A DNA stretch of 53,650 bases from Limnobacter sp. CACIAM 66H1 (GCF_001601825.1 NZ_LUJK01000018.1:1-53650), one strand, 5' to 3'. Shown: positions 28,066-36,916, counted from the stretch's first letter. Numbers and translations: made by a program. The notes: generated from the sequence alone by a model not told the origin.

Positions 28066-28086
28066 GATTACTTCATCGCGGGAGTA

Positions 28087-28272
28087 TTACTCTCCGCCAC
28101 CAGTCAAGGTGTTCACGATGTTGGTGAATGCTGTGTCCAGGCCATCACCCAAAGTCGCAAAACCAGCCACTGCAAGTGCTACTACCAAGGCCGCGATTAC
28201 TGCGTACTCGATCAAGGAGGCACCGTCTTCCTTACGTTTCAAAACCAACTGCTTGTTTGCTGCTTTGCTCAT
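28087..28272 (-). CDS. flp: Flp family type IVb pilin
   Basis: Prepilin of 61 residues. A short basic leader ends KRKEDG, then the mature pilin starts ASLIEYAVIAALVVALAVAG with the invariant Glu5 and Tyr6 of Flp pilins. Cleavage is expected between Gly and Ala by a TadV/CpaA-type peptidase not found in this window. The tail (TNIVNTLTGGGE) is typical. ATG 28272 is preferred over GTG 28281 because AAGGAG lies eight bases ahead. It is the first gene of the 11-gene tad operon. Confidence 0.95.
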   Translation of the reverse strand: MSKAANKQLVLKRKEDGASLIEYAVIAALVVALAVAGFATLGDGLDTAFTNIVNTLTGGGE

Positions 28273-28303
28273 GACATTCACTCCTTTGTGAAAACATCGA
28301 ACT

Positions 28304-28428
28304 CTAGGTCGAATTCCCCCATATTAGGGGTACTCCAAATGGATCAAAACCACAATCAGACTGTGAAATGCACCGTCTATTCACAATTTTGATCCCAAGG
28401 GCCACAGCATTCCTAGGGAATTACCCCC
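28304..28428. repeat. Pair of CTAGG-GAATT-CCCCC direct repeats in the flp/ecsC-like intergenic region
   Basis: CTAGG, two bases, GAATT, CCCCC at 28304-28320, and CTAGG, GAATT, A, CCCCC at 28413-28428. The copies are 109 bases apart and flank the likely flp promoter. The second copy also sits in a 13-base inverted repeat ATTCC-TAG-GGAAT (28409-28421). They look like regulator binding sites for one or both divergent genes. The remaining intergenic sequence up to 28522 shows nothing else I can name. Confidence 0.5.
28321..28347 (-). promoter_or_regulatory. Possible sigma-70 promoter for flp
   Basis: On the minus strand, TTGATC (28342-28347) and TAATAT (28321-28326) are separated by 15 bases, about 50 bases upstream of flp. 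TAATAT is centred in a CCCC-N6-GGGG palindrome. The spacing is short, so this is tentative. Confidence 0.35.
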
Positions 28429-28522
28429 AAACTGATTACTCCTTGTGAGTTACGATAGTAAACCAAGTCTGTGACTTGTTGATTAGTACCATTAGAAACA
28501 ATTTGCCTTTGGTGAATTATTC

Positions 28523-29239
28523 ATGCAAAAGACCAATTTACCCAGAGCCCTAATGGGGCCCCTCCACGCTGTAATCGGTTTGGTCACTGGTGGGGTGCCC
28601 GTTTCCAAAGAGCCTGGCAAGGCCAAACGTCCGTATGAGCGCTCGAAAGAGATTACGCAAAAAGCCTGCGCGAAGGCTGCGGCTGTGTCGGGCAGCCTTG
28701 CTTTGCCAGTCGGCCCTTTGGGAATGCTCACCGTGCTGCCTGACCTTGTGATCGTTTGGCGCATCCAGGCGCAGATGGTGGCTGACATTGCCGTGGCATT
28801 TGGCCACAAGAAGCCGCTGACAGAACAGGAATTGATGACTTGTCTTTTTAGTCACGTGGCGGGCACCGCCGTGCGCGAGTATGAAAGATCAATTCCCCTG
28901 GAGCACGACGAGAAAATGGGCACGTCGGTGCTTGACTTGATCGACCGATTCACACGAAGTGGCAGCCGGGACGTCGCAGTAAGGGTCACCAAACAGATTG
29001 GGCAGGTGGTGTTTGAGCGAGTGGCCAAACGCACTGCATCCCGAATTGTGCCTTTGGCTGGGGCGGCCGTGGTATCTGCCTATGCAGCGCTGGATACCAA
29101 AGAAGTGGCGCGCACCGCTGTTGAAATGTTTTCTGGTGAAAAATTACCGGCCCGCAAAAACAAGAAAAGTTATCCACGGCCCGAGGAAATGTTCAATGTG
29201 GACAATGTAAAGGACATTCAACCCGACCAAGGGGCTTGA
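28523..29239 (+). CDS. EcsC-family-like protein
   Basis: Protein of 238 residues without a signal peptide. A hydrophobic, glycine-rich central segment (VSGSLALPVGPLGMLTVLPDLVIVWRIQAQMVADIAVAFG) resembles the core of EcsC-family proteins, and a second hydrophobic patch lies near 185-200 (RIVPLAGAAVVSAYAAL). The C-terminus is basic and polar. The biochemical role of EcsC proteins is not known; a membrane-associated role is likely. It diverges from flp; GGTGA lies seven bases ahead of the ATG. Confidence 0.6.
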   Translation: MQKTNLPRALMGPLHAVIGLVTGGVPVSKEPGKAKRPYERSKEITQKACAKAAAVSGSLALPVGPLGMLTVLPDLVIVWRIQAQMVADIAVAFGHKKPLTEQELMTCLFSHVAGTAVREYERSIPLEHDEKMGTSVLDLIDRFTRSGSRDVAVRVTKQIGQVVFERVAKRTASRIVPLAGAAVVSAYAALDTKEVARTAVEMFSGEKLPARKNKKSYPRPEEMFNVDNVKDIQPDQGA

Positions 29240-29244
29240 ACGCT

Positions 29245-29280
29245 CACGGGCTCTGTGTAACACTCAACTAGAGCCTCGTG
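29245..29280 (+). other. Imperfect stem-loop downstream of the EcsC-like gene
   Basis: CACGGGCTCT (29245-29254) can pair with AGAGCC-t-CGTG (29270-29280) with one bulged base and a 15-base loop. It lies just past the stop codon. There is no T-run, so it could be a processing or weak termination element. Confidence 0.35.
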
Positions 29281-29350
29281 TTGCTCACAAGGCAGTTACA
29301 AGGCACCTCGCACTCGCGCAAACTCATCCGTTTCGTGGAGGAAAGTGGTC

Positions 29351-32300
29351 ATGAATGCCCCTCAGCACCCGCAACATCCCTTACACCGCGCAGTCACGCT
29401 CAGTGACAAGTACACACTCTCTCACGGAAAAATTTTCCTCACAGGCACGCAAGCGCTGGTGCGCCTGATGCTGCTTCAGTCCCAACTGGACCGCATGAAT
29501 GGTTTGAACACAGGTGGATTTGCGTCGGGTTATCGCGGTTCGCCGCTGGGTGGCGTGGACCAGGCCTTTTGGGCAGCAAAACAGTTTCTGAAACCTGCGA
29601 ATGTTCACTTTCAAGCTGGCGTGAATGAAGATCTTGCCGCGACTGCGGTGTGGGGTAGCCAGCAACTCAACCTCTTTCAGGGCGCTACGGTCGACGGTGT
29701 GTTTGGCCTTTGGTATGGCAAAGGGCCGGGCGTTGATCGAAGCCTTGACGTATTCAAGCATGCCAATGCAGCAGGCACATCCAAACACGGCGGTGTATTG
29801 CTGGTGGCTGGTGATGACCACGCCGCGAAAAGCTCCACCTTGCCGCACCAGTCTGACCATGTGCTGAAAGCGGCCATGATTCCGGTGCTGTTTCCAAGCA
29901 ATGTGCAGGAAATTCTCGACTTCGGTGTGCTCGGATACGCGATGAGTCGCTATGCCGGTGTATGGGTTGGCATGAAGGCGGTGGCCGATGTGGTGGAGTG
30001 CTCTGCCACTGTGGATATTGACCCCGACCGACACCAGTTTGTATTGCCCACTGATTTCGACATGCCCGAAGGTGGTTTGAACATTCGATGGCCAGACACT
30101 GCATTGGCGCAGGAAGCCCGATTGCTGGATCACAAGTTGTATGCGGCGCTGGCTTTTTGCAGGGCCAATGGCATTAATAAAACAGTGATTGATTCGCCCA
30201 AGGCACGTTTTGGCATCGTGGCCACCGGCAAAGCATTTCAGGATACTTTGCAGGCCTTGAATGATCTGGGATTAAACCCTCAGCGCTGTGCCGAAATGGG
30301 TTTACGGGTTTACAAGGTGGGCATGGTGTGGCCGCTGGATGCGGTGGGCATCCGGGAGTTCGCCGAGGGACTGCAGGAAATTCTCGTGATTGAAGAGAAA
30401 CGCCAGTGGGTGGAGTACCAGATTAAAGAGGAACTCTACGCATGGCGCGAGGATGTACGCCCCAAGGTGTATGGCAAGTTTGACGAAAGGCTGTCGGAGG
30501 ACGGTCGCGAAGGCGGGGAATGGTCATTGCCTCAAGGCAACTGGCTGCTGCCCAGCCACTACGAGCTGGACCCGGCTTTGATTGCCCAGGCCATTGCCAA
30601 GCGCCTGCGACACATGCAGTTGCCTGCCGATATCAAAACCTTGATTGATCAACGGATTGCCACCATCGCGCGCAGTCATGAGGTGGGGCATTCAGCACAC
30701 CCGCCTGTCGAGCGCAAACCGTACTTTTGCTCGGGGTGCCCGCACAACACTTCGACAAAAGTACCTGAGGGCAGCCGGGCCATGGCCGGCATTGGATGCC
30801 ATTACATGGCTGTCTGGATGGACCGCAATACCCAAACCTATACACAGATGGGCGGTGAGGGCGTACCCTGGATAGGGCAGGCGCCTTTTACACAGACCCA
30901 GCATGTGTTTGCCAACCTGGGCGATGGCACTTATTTCCACTCGGGTATTCTGGCTATTCGGGCCAGCGTTTCCGCAGGCGTGAATATCACCTACAAGTTG
31001 CTGTACAACGACGCCGTGGCCATGACGGGCGGACAACACCTTGACGGCACGCTTACGGTACCGCAATTGACACGTCAGTTGGCCGCTGAGGGTGTGGCCA
31101 AAATCGTCATTGTCAGCGACAACCCCGCCTTGCATTTGCGCGACTTGCCAGATGATCCCAAAGCCGAGGGAATTGAAGTGTTCCACCGCCGCGATATGGA
31201 CACCGTGCAAAGACTGCTGCGGGATATCAAGGGCACCACAGTACTGGTGTACGAGCAAACCTGTGCCTCGGAAAAGCGACGTAGGCGCAAGCGCACCGAC
31301 CCGGTCACAGGCCAATTGCAGTTTCCAAACCCGGCCAAGCGCGTGTTGATTAACCCCCGGGTATGTGAGGGCTGCGGTGACTGCTCCAAACATTCCAATT
31401 GTTTGTCGATTGAACCCATATCAACGCCCTGGGGGGTCAAGCGCACAATTAACCAATCCACCTGTAACAAAGACTACAGCTGCCTTGAAGGGCTTTGCCC
31501 GAGCCTGGTGACGGTGGAGGGTGGGGAGTTGCGAAAGCCCGAGACTTCAATGCACCACAGCGCACTGGCCAAAGCCTGCGCCAGCCTGCTTGAGCCTGAA
31601 TTTAAGGTTCATCCCGATGAACTGGAACAACGCTTCGCAGTCTTGATCAACGGTGTCGGCGGCACTGGCGTAGTCACGATCGGTGCATGGCTGGGCATGG
31701 CCGCGCATTTGCAGGGTATGGAGGCCTTGGCACTGGACATGGCCGGGTTGGCGCAAAAGGGTGGTGCCGTGTTTTCACATGTGCAGTTTGCACCGGCGGG
31801 CTACGCTTTGGCATCTTCCAAAATTCCGGTGGGCGAGGCTGACCTGATGATTGGCGGCGACCTGGTGGTGTCTGCCCATGAGAAAACATTGGAACTACTC
31901 AATGGCGCAGCATTTGCAGTGGTGAACACGGACACGCCTCCTACTGCCGATTTCATTGCCCAACGCGATTGGTGCGCGCCGGTTGAACAAATGCATTCGG
32001 ATATTGCACGGGCCCTGAATGATCCCGGGCAGCGTTACACGCCGATTCGGGCCCAGTGGTTGGCCCAGAGGCTGTTTGGCGATACCGTGTATGCCAATGC
32101 ACTGCTGCTGGGCGCCGCCTGGCAACGCGGTTGTTTGCCCTTGCATCTCGCCGCTTTGCGCAAAGCCATCGAACTCAATGGTGTGAAGGTGAATGAAAAC
32201 CTGCAGGCCTTCGATGCTGGCCGGGTGGTGGTGTCAAATCCCGGTTTGCTTGAGCAGATGCTGGAGAAGAACCTGACACCCGCTGGTCCGCTCGAAAGCG

Positions 32301-32950
32301 ATGACGAGAAATTGGGGCGTTATCAAAATGAATTGACGCACTATCAAAACAGTCAACTGGCCGAGCGCTTCAATGCCAGGGTGTTGCCCTTGCGTACCGG
32401 GTTTGAGGCGCTTGGTTTGAAGCACCAGTGGATGCGCCTTTGCAGCACCTACTTCAAATTACTGGCTTTCAAAGACGAGTTTGAGGTGGCCCGCCTGCAC
32501 ACCAACCCCGAGTGGAAACAGCAGACCATGTCGCAATTTGAACCGGGTGCGAAGTTGTATTTTCACTTTGCCCCCACTTGGCTGGCGGGGCACGGCAGCC
32601 GACCACGGAAAATCAGGCTGGGTCCCTGGATTTACCCGGTGCTCAAGGCCTTGGCGGCTTTGCGCCACTTGCGAAACACGATATTCGATCCATTTAGAGG
32701 AAGTTTAGAGCGTAAAAACCAGACTTTACTGGTGAGTTGGTTTGAAACATGGTTGGAACTGATGCACAATAATCCTTCAATGTTGCAGCACAGCAAACAG
32801 ATCGATCATCTTCTTGACCTGTTCAATCAGGTGAAAGGATTCGGTCAGGTTCGTGCCCAATCATTTGAACAAGTGCGGTTCGAGATTCAAAAGTCCGTGG
32901 AAAACAAGCACAACCTGGATCAGCATGACCAAAGCAGACAACAAACCTGA
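29351..32950 (+). CDS. Indolepyruvate ferredoxin oxidoreductase, fused subunits
   Basis: Protein of 1199 residues, the single-chain form common in proteobacteria. The N-terminal part is the pyrimidine and thiamine-diphosphate-binding alpha-type region (SGYRGSPLGGVD, FCSGCPHNTST, GIGCHYMAVWMD, GDGTYFHSG). A ferredoxin-like insert carries the clusters CEGCGDCSKHSNC and CNKDYSCLEGLC. The C-terminal gamma-type domain begins LINGVGGTGVVT. It oxidatively decarboxylates aryl-2-oxo acids from aromatic amino acids to acyl-CoA and reduces ferredoxin. ATG 29351 has GGAGG nine bases upstream; GTG 29345 is too close to that site. It overlaps the PPK2 gene by 26 bases. Confidence 0.93.
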   Translation: MNAPQHPQHPLHRAVTLSDKYTLSHGKIFLTGTQALVRLMLLQSQLDRMNGLNTGGFASGYRGSPLGGVDQAFWAAKQFLKPANVHFQAGVNEDLAATAVWGSQQLNLFQGATVDGVFGLWYGKGPGVDRSLDVFKHANAAGTSKHGGVLLVAGDDHAAKSSTLPHQSDHVLKAAMIPVLFPSNVQEILDFGVLGYAMSRYAGVWVGMKAVADVVECSATVDIDPDRHQFVLPTDFDMPEGGLNIRWPDTALAQEARLLDHKLYAALAFCRANGINKTVIDSPKARFGIVATGKAFQDTLQALNDLGLNPQRCAEMGLRVYKVGMVWPLDAVGIREFAEGLQEILVIEEKRQWVEYQIKEELYAWREDVRPKVYGKFDERLSEDGREGGEWSLPQGNWLLPSHYELDPALIAQAIAKRLRHMQLPADIKTLIDQRIATIARSHEVGHSAHPPVERKPYFCSGCPHNTSTKVPEGSRAMAGIGCHYMAVWMDRNTQTYTQMGGEGVPWIGQAPFTQTQHVFANLGDGTYFHSGILAIRASVSAGVNITYKLLYNDAVAMTGGQHLDGTLTVPQLTRQLAAEGVAKIVIVSDNPALHLRDLPDDPKAEGIEVFHRRDMDTVQRLLRDIKGTTVLVYEQTCASEKRRRRKRTDPVTGQLQFPNPAKRVLINPRVCEGCGDCSKHSNCLSIEPISTPWGVKRTINQSTCNKDYSCLEGLCPSLVTVEGGELRKPETSMHHSALAKACASLLEPEFKVHPDELEQRFAVLINGVGGTGVVTIGAWLGMAAHLQGMEALALDMAGLAQKGGAVFSHVQFAPAGYALASSKIPVGEADLMIGGDLVVSAHEKTLELLNGAAFAVVNTDTPPTADFIAQRDWCAPVEQMHSDIARALNDPGQRYTPIRAQWLAQRLFGDTVYANALLLGAAWQRGCLPLHLAALRKAIELNGVKVNENLQAFDAGRVVVSNPGLLEQMLEKNLTPAGPLESDDEKLGRYQNELTHYQNSQLAERFNARVLPLRTGFEALGLKHQWMRLCSTYFKLLAFKDEFEVARLHTNPEWKQQTMSQFEPGAKLYFHFAPTWLAGHGSRPRKIRLGPWIYPVLKALAALRHLRNTIFDPFRGSLERKNQTLLVSWFETWLELMHNNPSMLQHSKQIDHLLDLFNQVKGFGQVRAQSFEQVRFEIQKSVENKHNLDQHDQSRQQT

Positions 32951-33860
32951 CACCAAAGTCACCAAACGCAAGGAAACCAAGCGCTCTGAAAAAGTGTTAC
33001 CGGATGCTTTGGTGCCCGAGAGCCAGTGGGAAATTTTAGGCCAGGCCTGCATGGTCAACGGCAAGGCAGTTCGTTTGCGACAATGGCCTACGCGATATGG
33101 TGACATGCCTTCCAAGGAAGACATGCACGAGCGGGTTGATCAATTGTCAGAACGACTCAATCACTTGCTGACCTGCCTGTATGCTCAGGGTGAGCACAAG
33201 CTGCTGGTGATTTTGCAAGGCATGGACACCGCCGGCAAGGACGGCGCAGCCCGAGCCATCATGCGTTCAGTGCACCCCATGGCTTTGCGCATGGTGTCTT
33301 TCAAAGAACCCTCTGAGCAAGAAGCAGCCCATGATTTTTTGTGGCGGGTTCATCCGCACGTGCCTGGCGCGGGCCAATCCGTGATTTTTAACCGCTCTCA
33401 TTACGACGGCATCATCATGCCGATTATTCAGGACAATGTGTCGAGCAACTGGATTGAGGAGCGCATTCGTCAGGCCAATGACTTTGAGCGCTTATTGGTC
33501 GAGACCGGCACCACGGTCTTGAAGATATTCTTGAATATTTCCCGTGAAGAACAGCACCAGCGCATGATCGAACGTTGGGAAACTCCTGACAAACGCTGGA
33601 AGTTGACTGAAAAAGACCTTCACTGTGGTGAAAACTACAGCATGTATGCCAATGCCTATGAACAAGTGCTGGAGAAAACCTGCACCAAGCAGGCGCCTTG
33701 GTGGATCATTCCCGCTGATCACAAAGGATTCCGGAACATGTTGGTGGCTGAAATTTTGGTCGGTACGCTCGAGCGCATGGGCCTGGCTTGGCCCGAGCCC
33801 GACCCGGTTGTGGCCAAAAGCGAGTTCTGGAAAAAGCCGTCAACCGGCCAGGCCACATGA
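32925..33860 (+). CDS. Polyphosphate kinase 2 family protein
   Basis: Protein of 311 residues. The P-loop is LLVILQGMDTAGKDG (Walker A at 99-107), followed by the SFKEPSEQEAAHDFLWR segment, the catalytic-region motif FNRSHYDG (155-162), the lid-like RMIERWETPDKRWK, and WWIIPADHKGFRN near the end. PPK2 enzymes transfer phosphate between polyphosphate and nucleotides. FNRSHY rather than FNRSWY places it in the PPK2-related subgroup, for which nucleotide preference varies. The start ATG 32925 lies inside the upstream gene. The lysine-rich first 20 residues may be disordered. Confidence 0.88.
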   Translation: MTKADNKPDTKVTKRKETKRSEKVLPDALVPESQWEILGQACMVNGKAVRLRQWPTRYGDMPSKEDMHERVDQLSERLNHLLTCLYAQGEHKLLVILQGMDTAGKDGAARAIMRSVHPMALRMVSFKEPSEQEAAHDFLWRVHPHVPGAGQSVIFNRSHYDGIIMPIIQDNVSSNWIEERIRQANDFERLLVETGTTVLKIFLNISREEQHQRMIERWETPDKRWKLTEKDLHCGENYSMYANAYEQVLEKTCTKQAPWWIIPADHKGFRNMLVAEILVGTLERMGLAWPEPDPVVAKSEFWKKPSTGQAT

Positions 33861-33862
33861 CC

Positions 33863-33884
33863 GTTATCTGGGTTCCCAAATAAC
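33863..33884 (+). other. Inverted repeat after the PPK2 gene
   Basis: GTTAT-c-TGGG-tt-CCCA-a-ATAAC: nine paired bases on each side with one mismatch and a two-base centre. It starts two bases past the PPK2 stop codon and lies before the next gene's AAGGGGA ribosome-binding region. It has no T-run. It could be an operator or mRNA structure. Confidence 0.45.
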
Positions 33885-33905
33885 ATTCGAAAGGGGACTT
33901 TTATC

Positions 33906-34292
33906 ATGAATAAAAATACATTGAAACTTGCCGTGCTCAGCAGTGCCCTGATGTTCTCTGCCTCCGCCATGGCGGTAGGCCTTGGTGTGAACACCGGCGT
34001 CGGCGTGAAAGCTGAAGTGCCCGGTGTTTCCTTGAATGCAGACGCCAAAGCCAAGGCCGATGCCAATGCAAACGCCGATGCTGATTTGAAAGGCAAGTCC
34101 AGTGCAGCCGTGAAAGGCGCCAAGTCTCAAGGCGATGAAATGCGCAGCGAAGCAGGTGCCTTGCATTCTGAAGCCAAAGGCGAAGTAGGCAAGCGTACGG
34201 GTCAAATTGAATCCGCTGCGGATGTGAAAGCCAAAGCAGATGTGAAAGCCGATGTGAAGGCTGGCGGCAAGCTGAAAGCTGACAAGAAGTAA
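33906..34292 (+). CDS. Exported Ala/Lys/Asp-rich low-complexity protein
   Basis: Protein of 128 residues. A signal peptide (KLAVLSSALMFSASAMA) precedes a short Gly/Val segment (VGLGVNTGVGVKAEVPGVSL). The rest is almost only Ala, Lys, Asp, Glu and Gly in heptad-like repeats (ADAKAKADANANADAD, ADVKAKADVKADVKA). The DNA repeats imperfectly too: GATGTGAAAGCC-type units recur at 34223-34259. It is probably periplasmic and disordered or helical, reminiscent of stress-protective hydrophilic proteins, but I do not recognise a family. It has its own ribosome-binding site and a strong terminator, so it may be highly expressed as a single gene. Confidence 0.8.
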   Translation: MNKNTLKLAVLSSALMFSASAMAVGLGVNTGVGVKAEVPGVSLNADAKAKADANANADADLKGKSSAAVKGAKSQGDEMRSEAGALHSEAKGEVGKRTGQIESAADVKAKADVKADVKAGGKLKADKK

Positions 34293-34330
34293 TTCGGCTC
34301 CCAATTCAGCTTCCTGAAACGTTGTATTCA

Positions 34331-34355
34331 AAAATGCCCCTGTCGGGGCATTTTT
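34331..34355 (+). terminator. Rho-independent terminator
   Basis: Stem AAAATGCCCC (34331-34340) and GGGGCATTTT (34345-34354) with loop TGTC, running into TTTTTGTTG. It is about 40 bases after the Ala/Lys/Asp-rich gene. The stem starts with four A, so it may also work on the other strand. Confidence 0.92.
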
Positions 34356-34406
34356 GTTGTTCAGGTTCTCTACACTGTCCCTTTCAGATATCAACAAAAA
34401 GTAGTC

Positions 34407-35546
34407 ATGAATTTTTCCAGCCTGCGAGAATGGCTTATCGACTTGGGTCTGCCCAGCCATGTTTTTGCCTACAACACCTGGGTTTATCAGGTTTTCATGG
34501 TGGTGTTTCTCACTCTGCTGGTCAGCTACACCGTGGGATTGGTTTTCAATCGCTTGGGTCGATTCGCAGAAAGATCAAACAATCCCTGGGATGACCTGTT
34601 CCTGGAAAGTGCCCGCGAACCGTTGAAAATTCTGATCTGGTTGTTGGGTATTTCCTGGGCCGCCAAAATTACACACACTGCAAGCAACGCCGAAGTTTTT
34701 GAGTTGATCGACCCTGTTCGCAGGGTGGGTGTGATTGTGCTGATTACCTGGTTCTTGTTTGGCTTGGCCAAACGATTCGAACTTGCACTTCAAAGCCCGG
34801 ATAGAGTGAAAGAGCCGCTTGATGCCACCACGGCCAGTGCGATTGGCAAGTTGCTTCGCGCCTCTATTGTGATCACTGCTGCTTTGGTGATTCTTCAAAA
34901 CCTCGGGTTCAGTATTTCTGGTGTGCTGGCGTTTGGTGGTGTGGGTGGCATTGCAGTGGGTTTTGCTGCGAAAGATTTGCTGGCGAATTTTTTCGGTGGC
35001 CTCACCGTGTACATGGATCGCCCCTTTGTCGTGGGCGACTGGGTGCGGTCACCTGACAAGAACATCGAGGGCACCGTCGAACACATTGGCTGGCGACTCA
35101 CGCGCATACGTACCTTTGACAAGCGCCCACTGTACGTGCCCAATGCCACTTTCAGCACCATTTCACTGGAGAATCCATCGCGGATGACACACCGTCGAAT
35201 TCAGGAAACAATCGGCGTACGTCATGAAGACTTGCGACAGGTGCGCAGCATTGCAGACGCGGTCAAGCGGATGTTGATTGAGCATCCCGAAATTGACGAC
35301 AATCAAACCCTGATTGTGAATCTGAACCAGTTTGCAGACTCAAGCGTGAACCTCATGGTGTATACCTTTACGAAAACCACAGTTTGGGTGAAATACCATG
35401 AGGTGAAGCAGGATGTATTACTGAAAATCGCCGAAATTATTCAGCAGCACGGCGCTGAAATTGCTTTACCCACTACCAGGTTGCACGTGGCCAGCCTGCC
35501 GGAGCAATTTGCACAGGCAAGTGTGACCCCCGTCAACCAGCATTAA
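34407..35546 (+). CDS. MscS-family mechanosensitive ion channel
   Basis: Protein of 379 residues with about four or five membrane helices. The pore-lining helix and following beta domain are clear: FSISGVLAFGGVGGIAVGFAAKDLLANFFGGL then DRPFVVGDWVRSP. It resembles the YnaI/medium-length group rather than the 286-residue MscS. It should open under membrane tension to release solutes during hypo-osmotic shock. Its stop shares TTAA with the stop of the opposing rfaE2-type gene. Confidence 0.92.
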   Translation: MNFSSLREWLIDLGLPSHVFAYNTWVYQVFMVVFLTLLVSYTVGLVFNRLGRFAERSNNPWDDLFLESAREPLKILIWLLGISWAAKITHTASNAEVFELIDPVRRVGVIVLITWFLFGLAKRFELALQSPDRVKEPLDATTASAIGKLLRASIVITAALVILQNLGFSISGVLAFGGVGGIAVGFAAKDLLANFFGGLTVYMDRPFVVGDWVRSPDKNIEGTVEHIGWRLTRIRTFDKRPLYVPNATFSTISLENPSRMTHRRIQETIGVRHEDLRQVRSIADAVKRMLIEHPEIDDNQTLIVNLNQFADSSVNLMVYTFTKTTVWVKYHEVKQDVLLKIAEIIQQHGAEIALPTTRLHVASLPEQFAQASVTPVNQH

Positions 35547-36037
35547 AGTTTGCGGATTTTCTCGAGCGTGGCGGTGGTGCTGCGCTCATGTTCAAACGCG
35601 ATTGACAGCGCAGTGCCTCCCCAGCCTTGAACCTCTTTGGCCCCAACCATTTTTTCCACCGGCCAATCGCCACCTTTCACCAGCACATCCGGGCGTGCTG
35701 CAAGAATGGCGTTCAAAGGTGTGTCCTCTTCAAAGTAAGTGACCAAGGTCACACACTCCAGTGCAGCCAGCACATGCATGCGGTCAATTTGGGAGTTGAT
35801 GGGGCGGTCTGGGCCTTTGCCAAGACGTTTGACCGATTCGTCGGAATTGACTGCCACGATCAGGCTTTGGCCCTCTTGTGCTGCCTGGTCAAGGTAAGTC
35901 ACATGTCCACGGTGCAACAAATCAAAAACCCCGTTGGTAAACACCACGGGGCCTTTAAGTTGTTTTGCGCGCTCGGCAAGCTCGGCGGGATGGCACACTT
36001 TTTTCTCAAAGCGGGCCGGTTTTCCAGTTGTTGTCAT
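35543..36037 (-). CDS. rfaE2: D-glycero-beta-D-manno-heptose 1-phosphate adenylyltransferase
   Basis: Protein of 164 residues, the stand-alone nucleotidyltransferase half of HldE. It has the nucleotide-binding motif NGVFDLLHRGH (35-45, His42 and His45), VNSDESVKRLGKGPDRPI, and the VKGGDW segment; the ISSTK-type region reads ERSTTATLEKIRKL. It makes ADP-heptose for the LPS inner core, so the organism should have heptose-containing LPS. The kinase partner is not in this window. It follows the ferritin-like gene by 14 bases. Confidence 0.93.
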   Translation of the reverse strand: MTTTGKPARFEKKVCHPAELAERAKQLKGPVVFTNGVFDLLHRGHVTYLDQAAQEGQSLIVAVNSDESVKRLGKGPDRPINSQIDRMHVLAALECVTLVTYFEEDTPLNAILAARPDVLVKGGDWPVEKMVGAKEVQGWGGTALSIAFEHERSTTATLEKIRKL

Positions 36038-36051
36038 GTTTAACCAATCAA

Positions 36052-36916
36052 TCAGGCTGCATTGCCCACCGGGGTGTCGTTGGTACCCAGGCGCGCCATC
36101 ACTTCCTTTCGGTAGCGGTTCAAGTCTTGTACCGATTCAAATGTGCGTTCAAACAGCAGGCTCATGTTGTGCAAAATGCGGTCAACCACCTTCTTTTCCC
36201 AATCGGCATCGAAGCGAATCTGGCCATCCAGCCAGTTTTCAAGCCAATCTGGATCGGGCAGTCGACTTTGCACGGTGTCGTTTGGAAACAGGTCTTTGTT
36301 CACGTGCAAATTGGTGGGATGCAGGGGCTTTTGGGTGCGGCGGGCTGACGCCATGAGCACGCCAATTTTGCTGAAAGCAGCACGTGCACCATCACCCACT
36401 TCAACCAATGCTTTTTTCATGTAACGCAGGTAAGCACCACCGTGGCGTGCTTCATCATGCGAAATGATTTTGTAAATTTGTTTGATGACAGGCTCAGTGT
36501 GCCAATCGGAGGCGCAACGGTACCAGTGGTTCAGGCGAATTTCACCGCAAAAATGCAGCATCAGTGTTTCCAGGGGGGGTGCCGGATCGAATTCAAAGCG
36601 AACGGCATGCAATTCTTCTTCGGTGGGCAGCAAGTCGGGGCGGAAACGGCGCAGATACTCCATCAACACCAGTGAGTGCTTTTGCTCTTCAAAAAAACCA
36701 GATGGACATGAAGGCCGAGAAGTCACTGTCGTGTTTGTTGTCACGCAAGAACATTTCCGTGGCAGGCAAGGCAGACCACTCGGTAATGGCGTTCATTTTG
36801 ATGGTTTGGGCCTGTTCTTCAGACAACTTGGAGGCGTCAAACTGGTCCCAGTTGATGTCTTTTTCCATGTTCCAACGAACGGATTCCAATGACCTGAATA
36901 ACTCTGGATACAACAT
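36052..36916 (-). pseudogene. Ferritin-like di-iron protein gene, frameshifted
   Basis: Two frames join into one protein of about 287 residues. The first 75 residues (from ATG 36916, ribosome-binding site GGAG) end in FMSIWFF; the second part (36052 onward) resumes with FEEQKHSLVLMEYL. The break is a run of seven T on the coding strand (36691-36697) where six would keep the frame; the codons read TTT TTT TGA. Across the join, di-iron ligands appear in order: Glu in ITEWSALP, EEQKH, GEIRLNHW and DEARH. This is a ferritin-like four-helix bundle, possibly related to acyl desaturases or ribonucleotide-reductase-like oxygenases. A true mutation, a sequencing error or a +1 frameshift are all possible. 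Confidence 0.82.
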
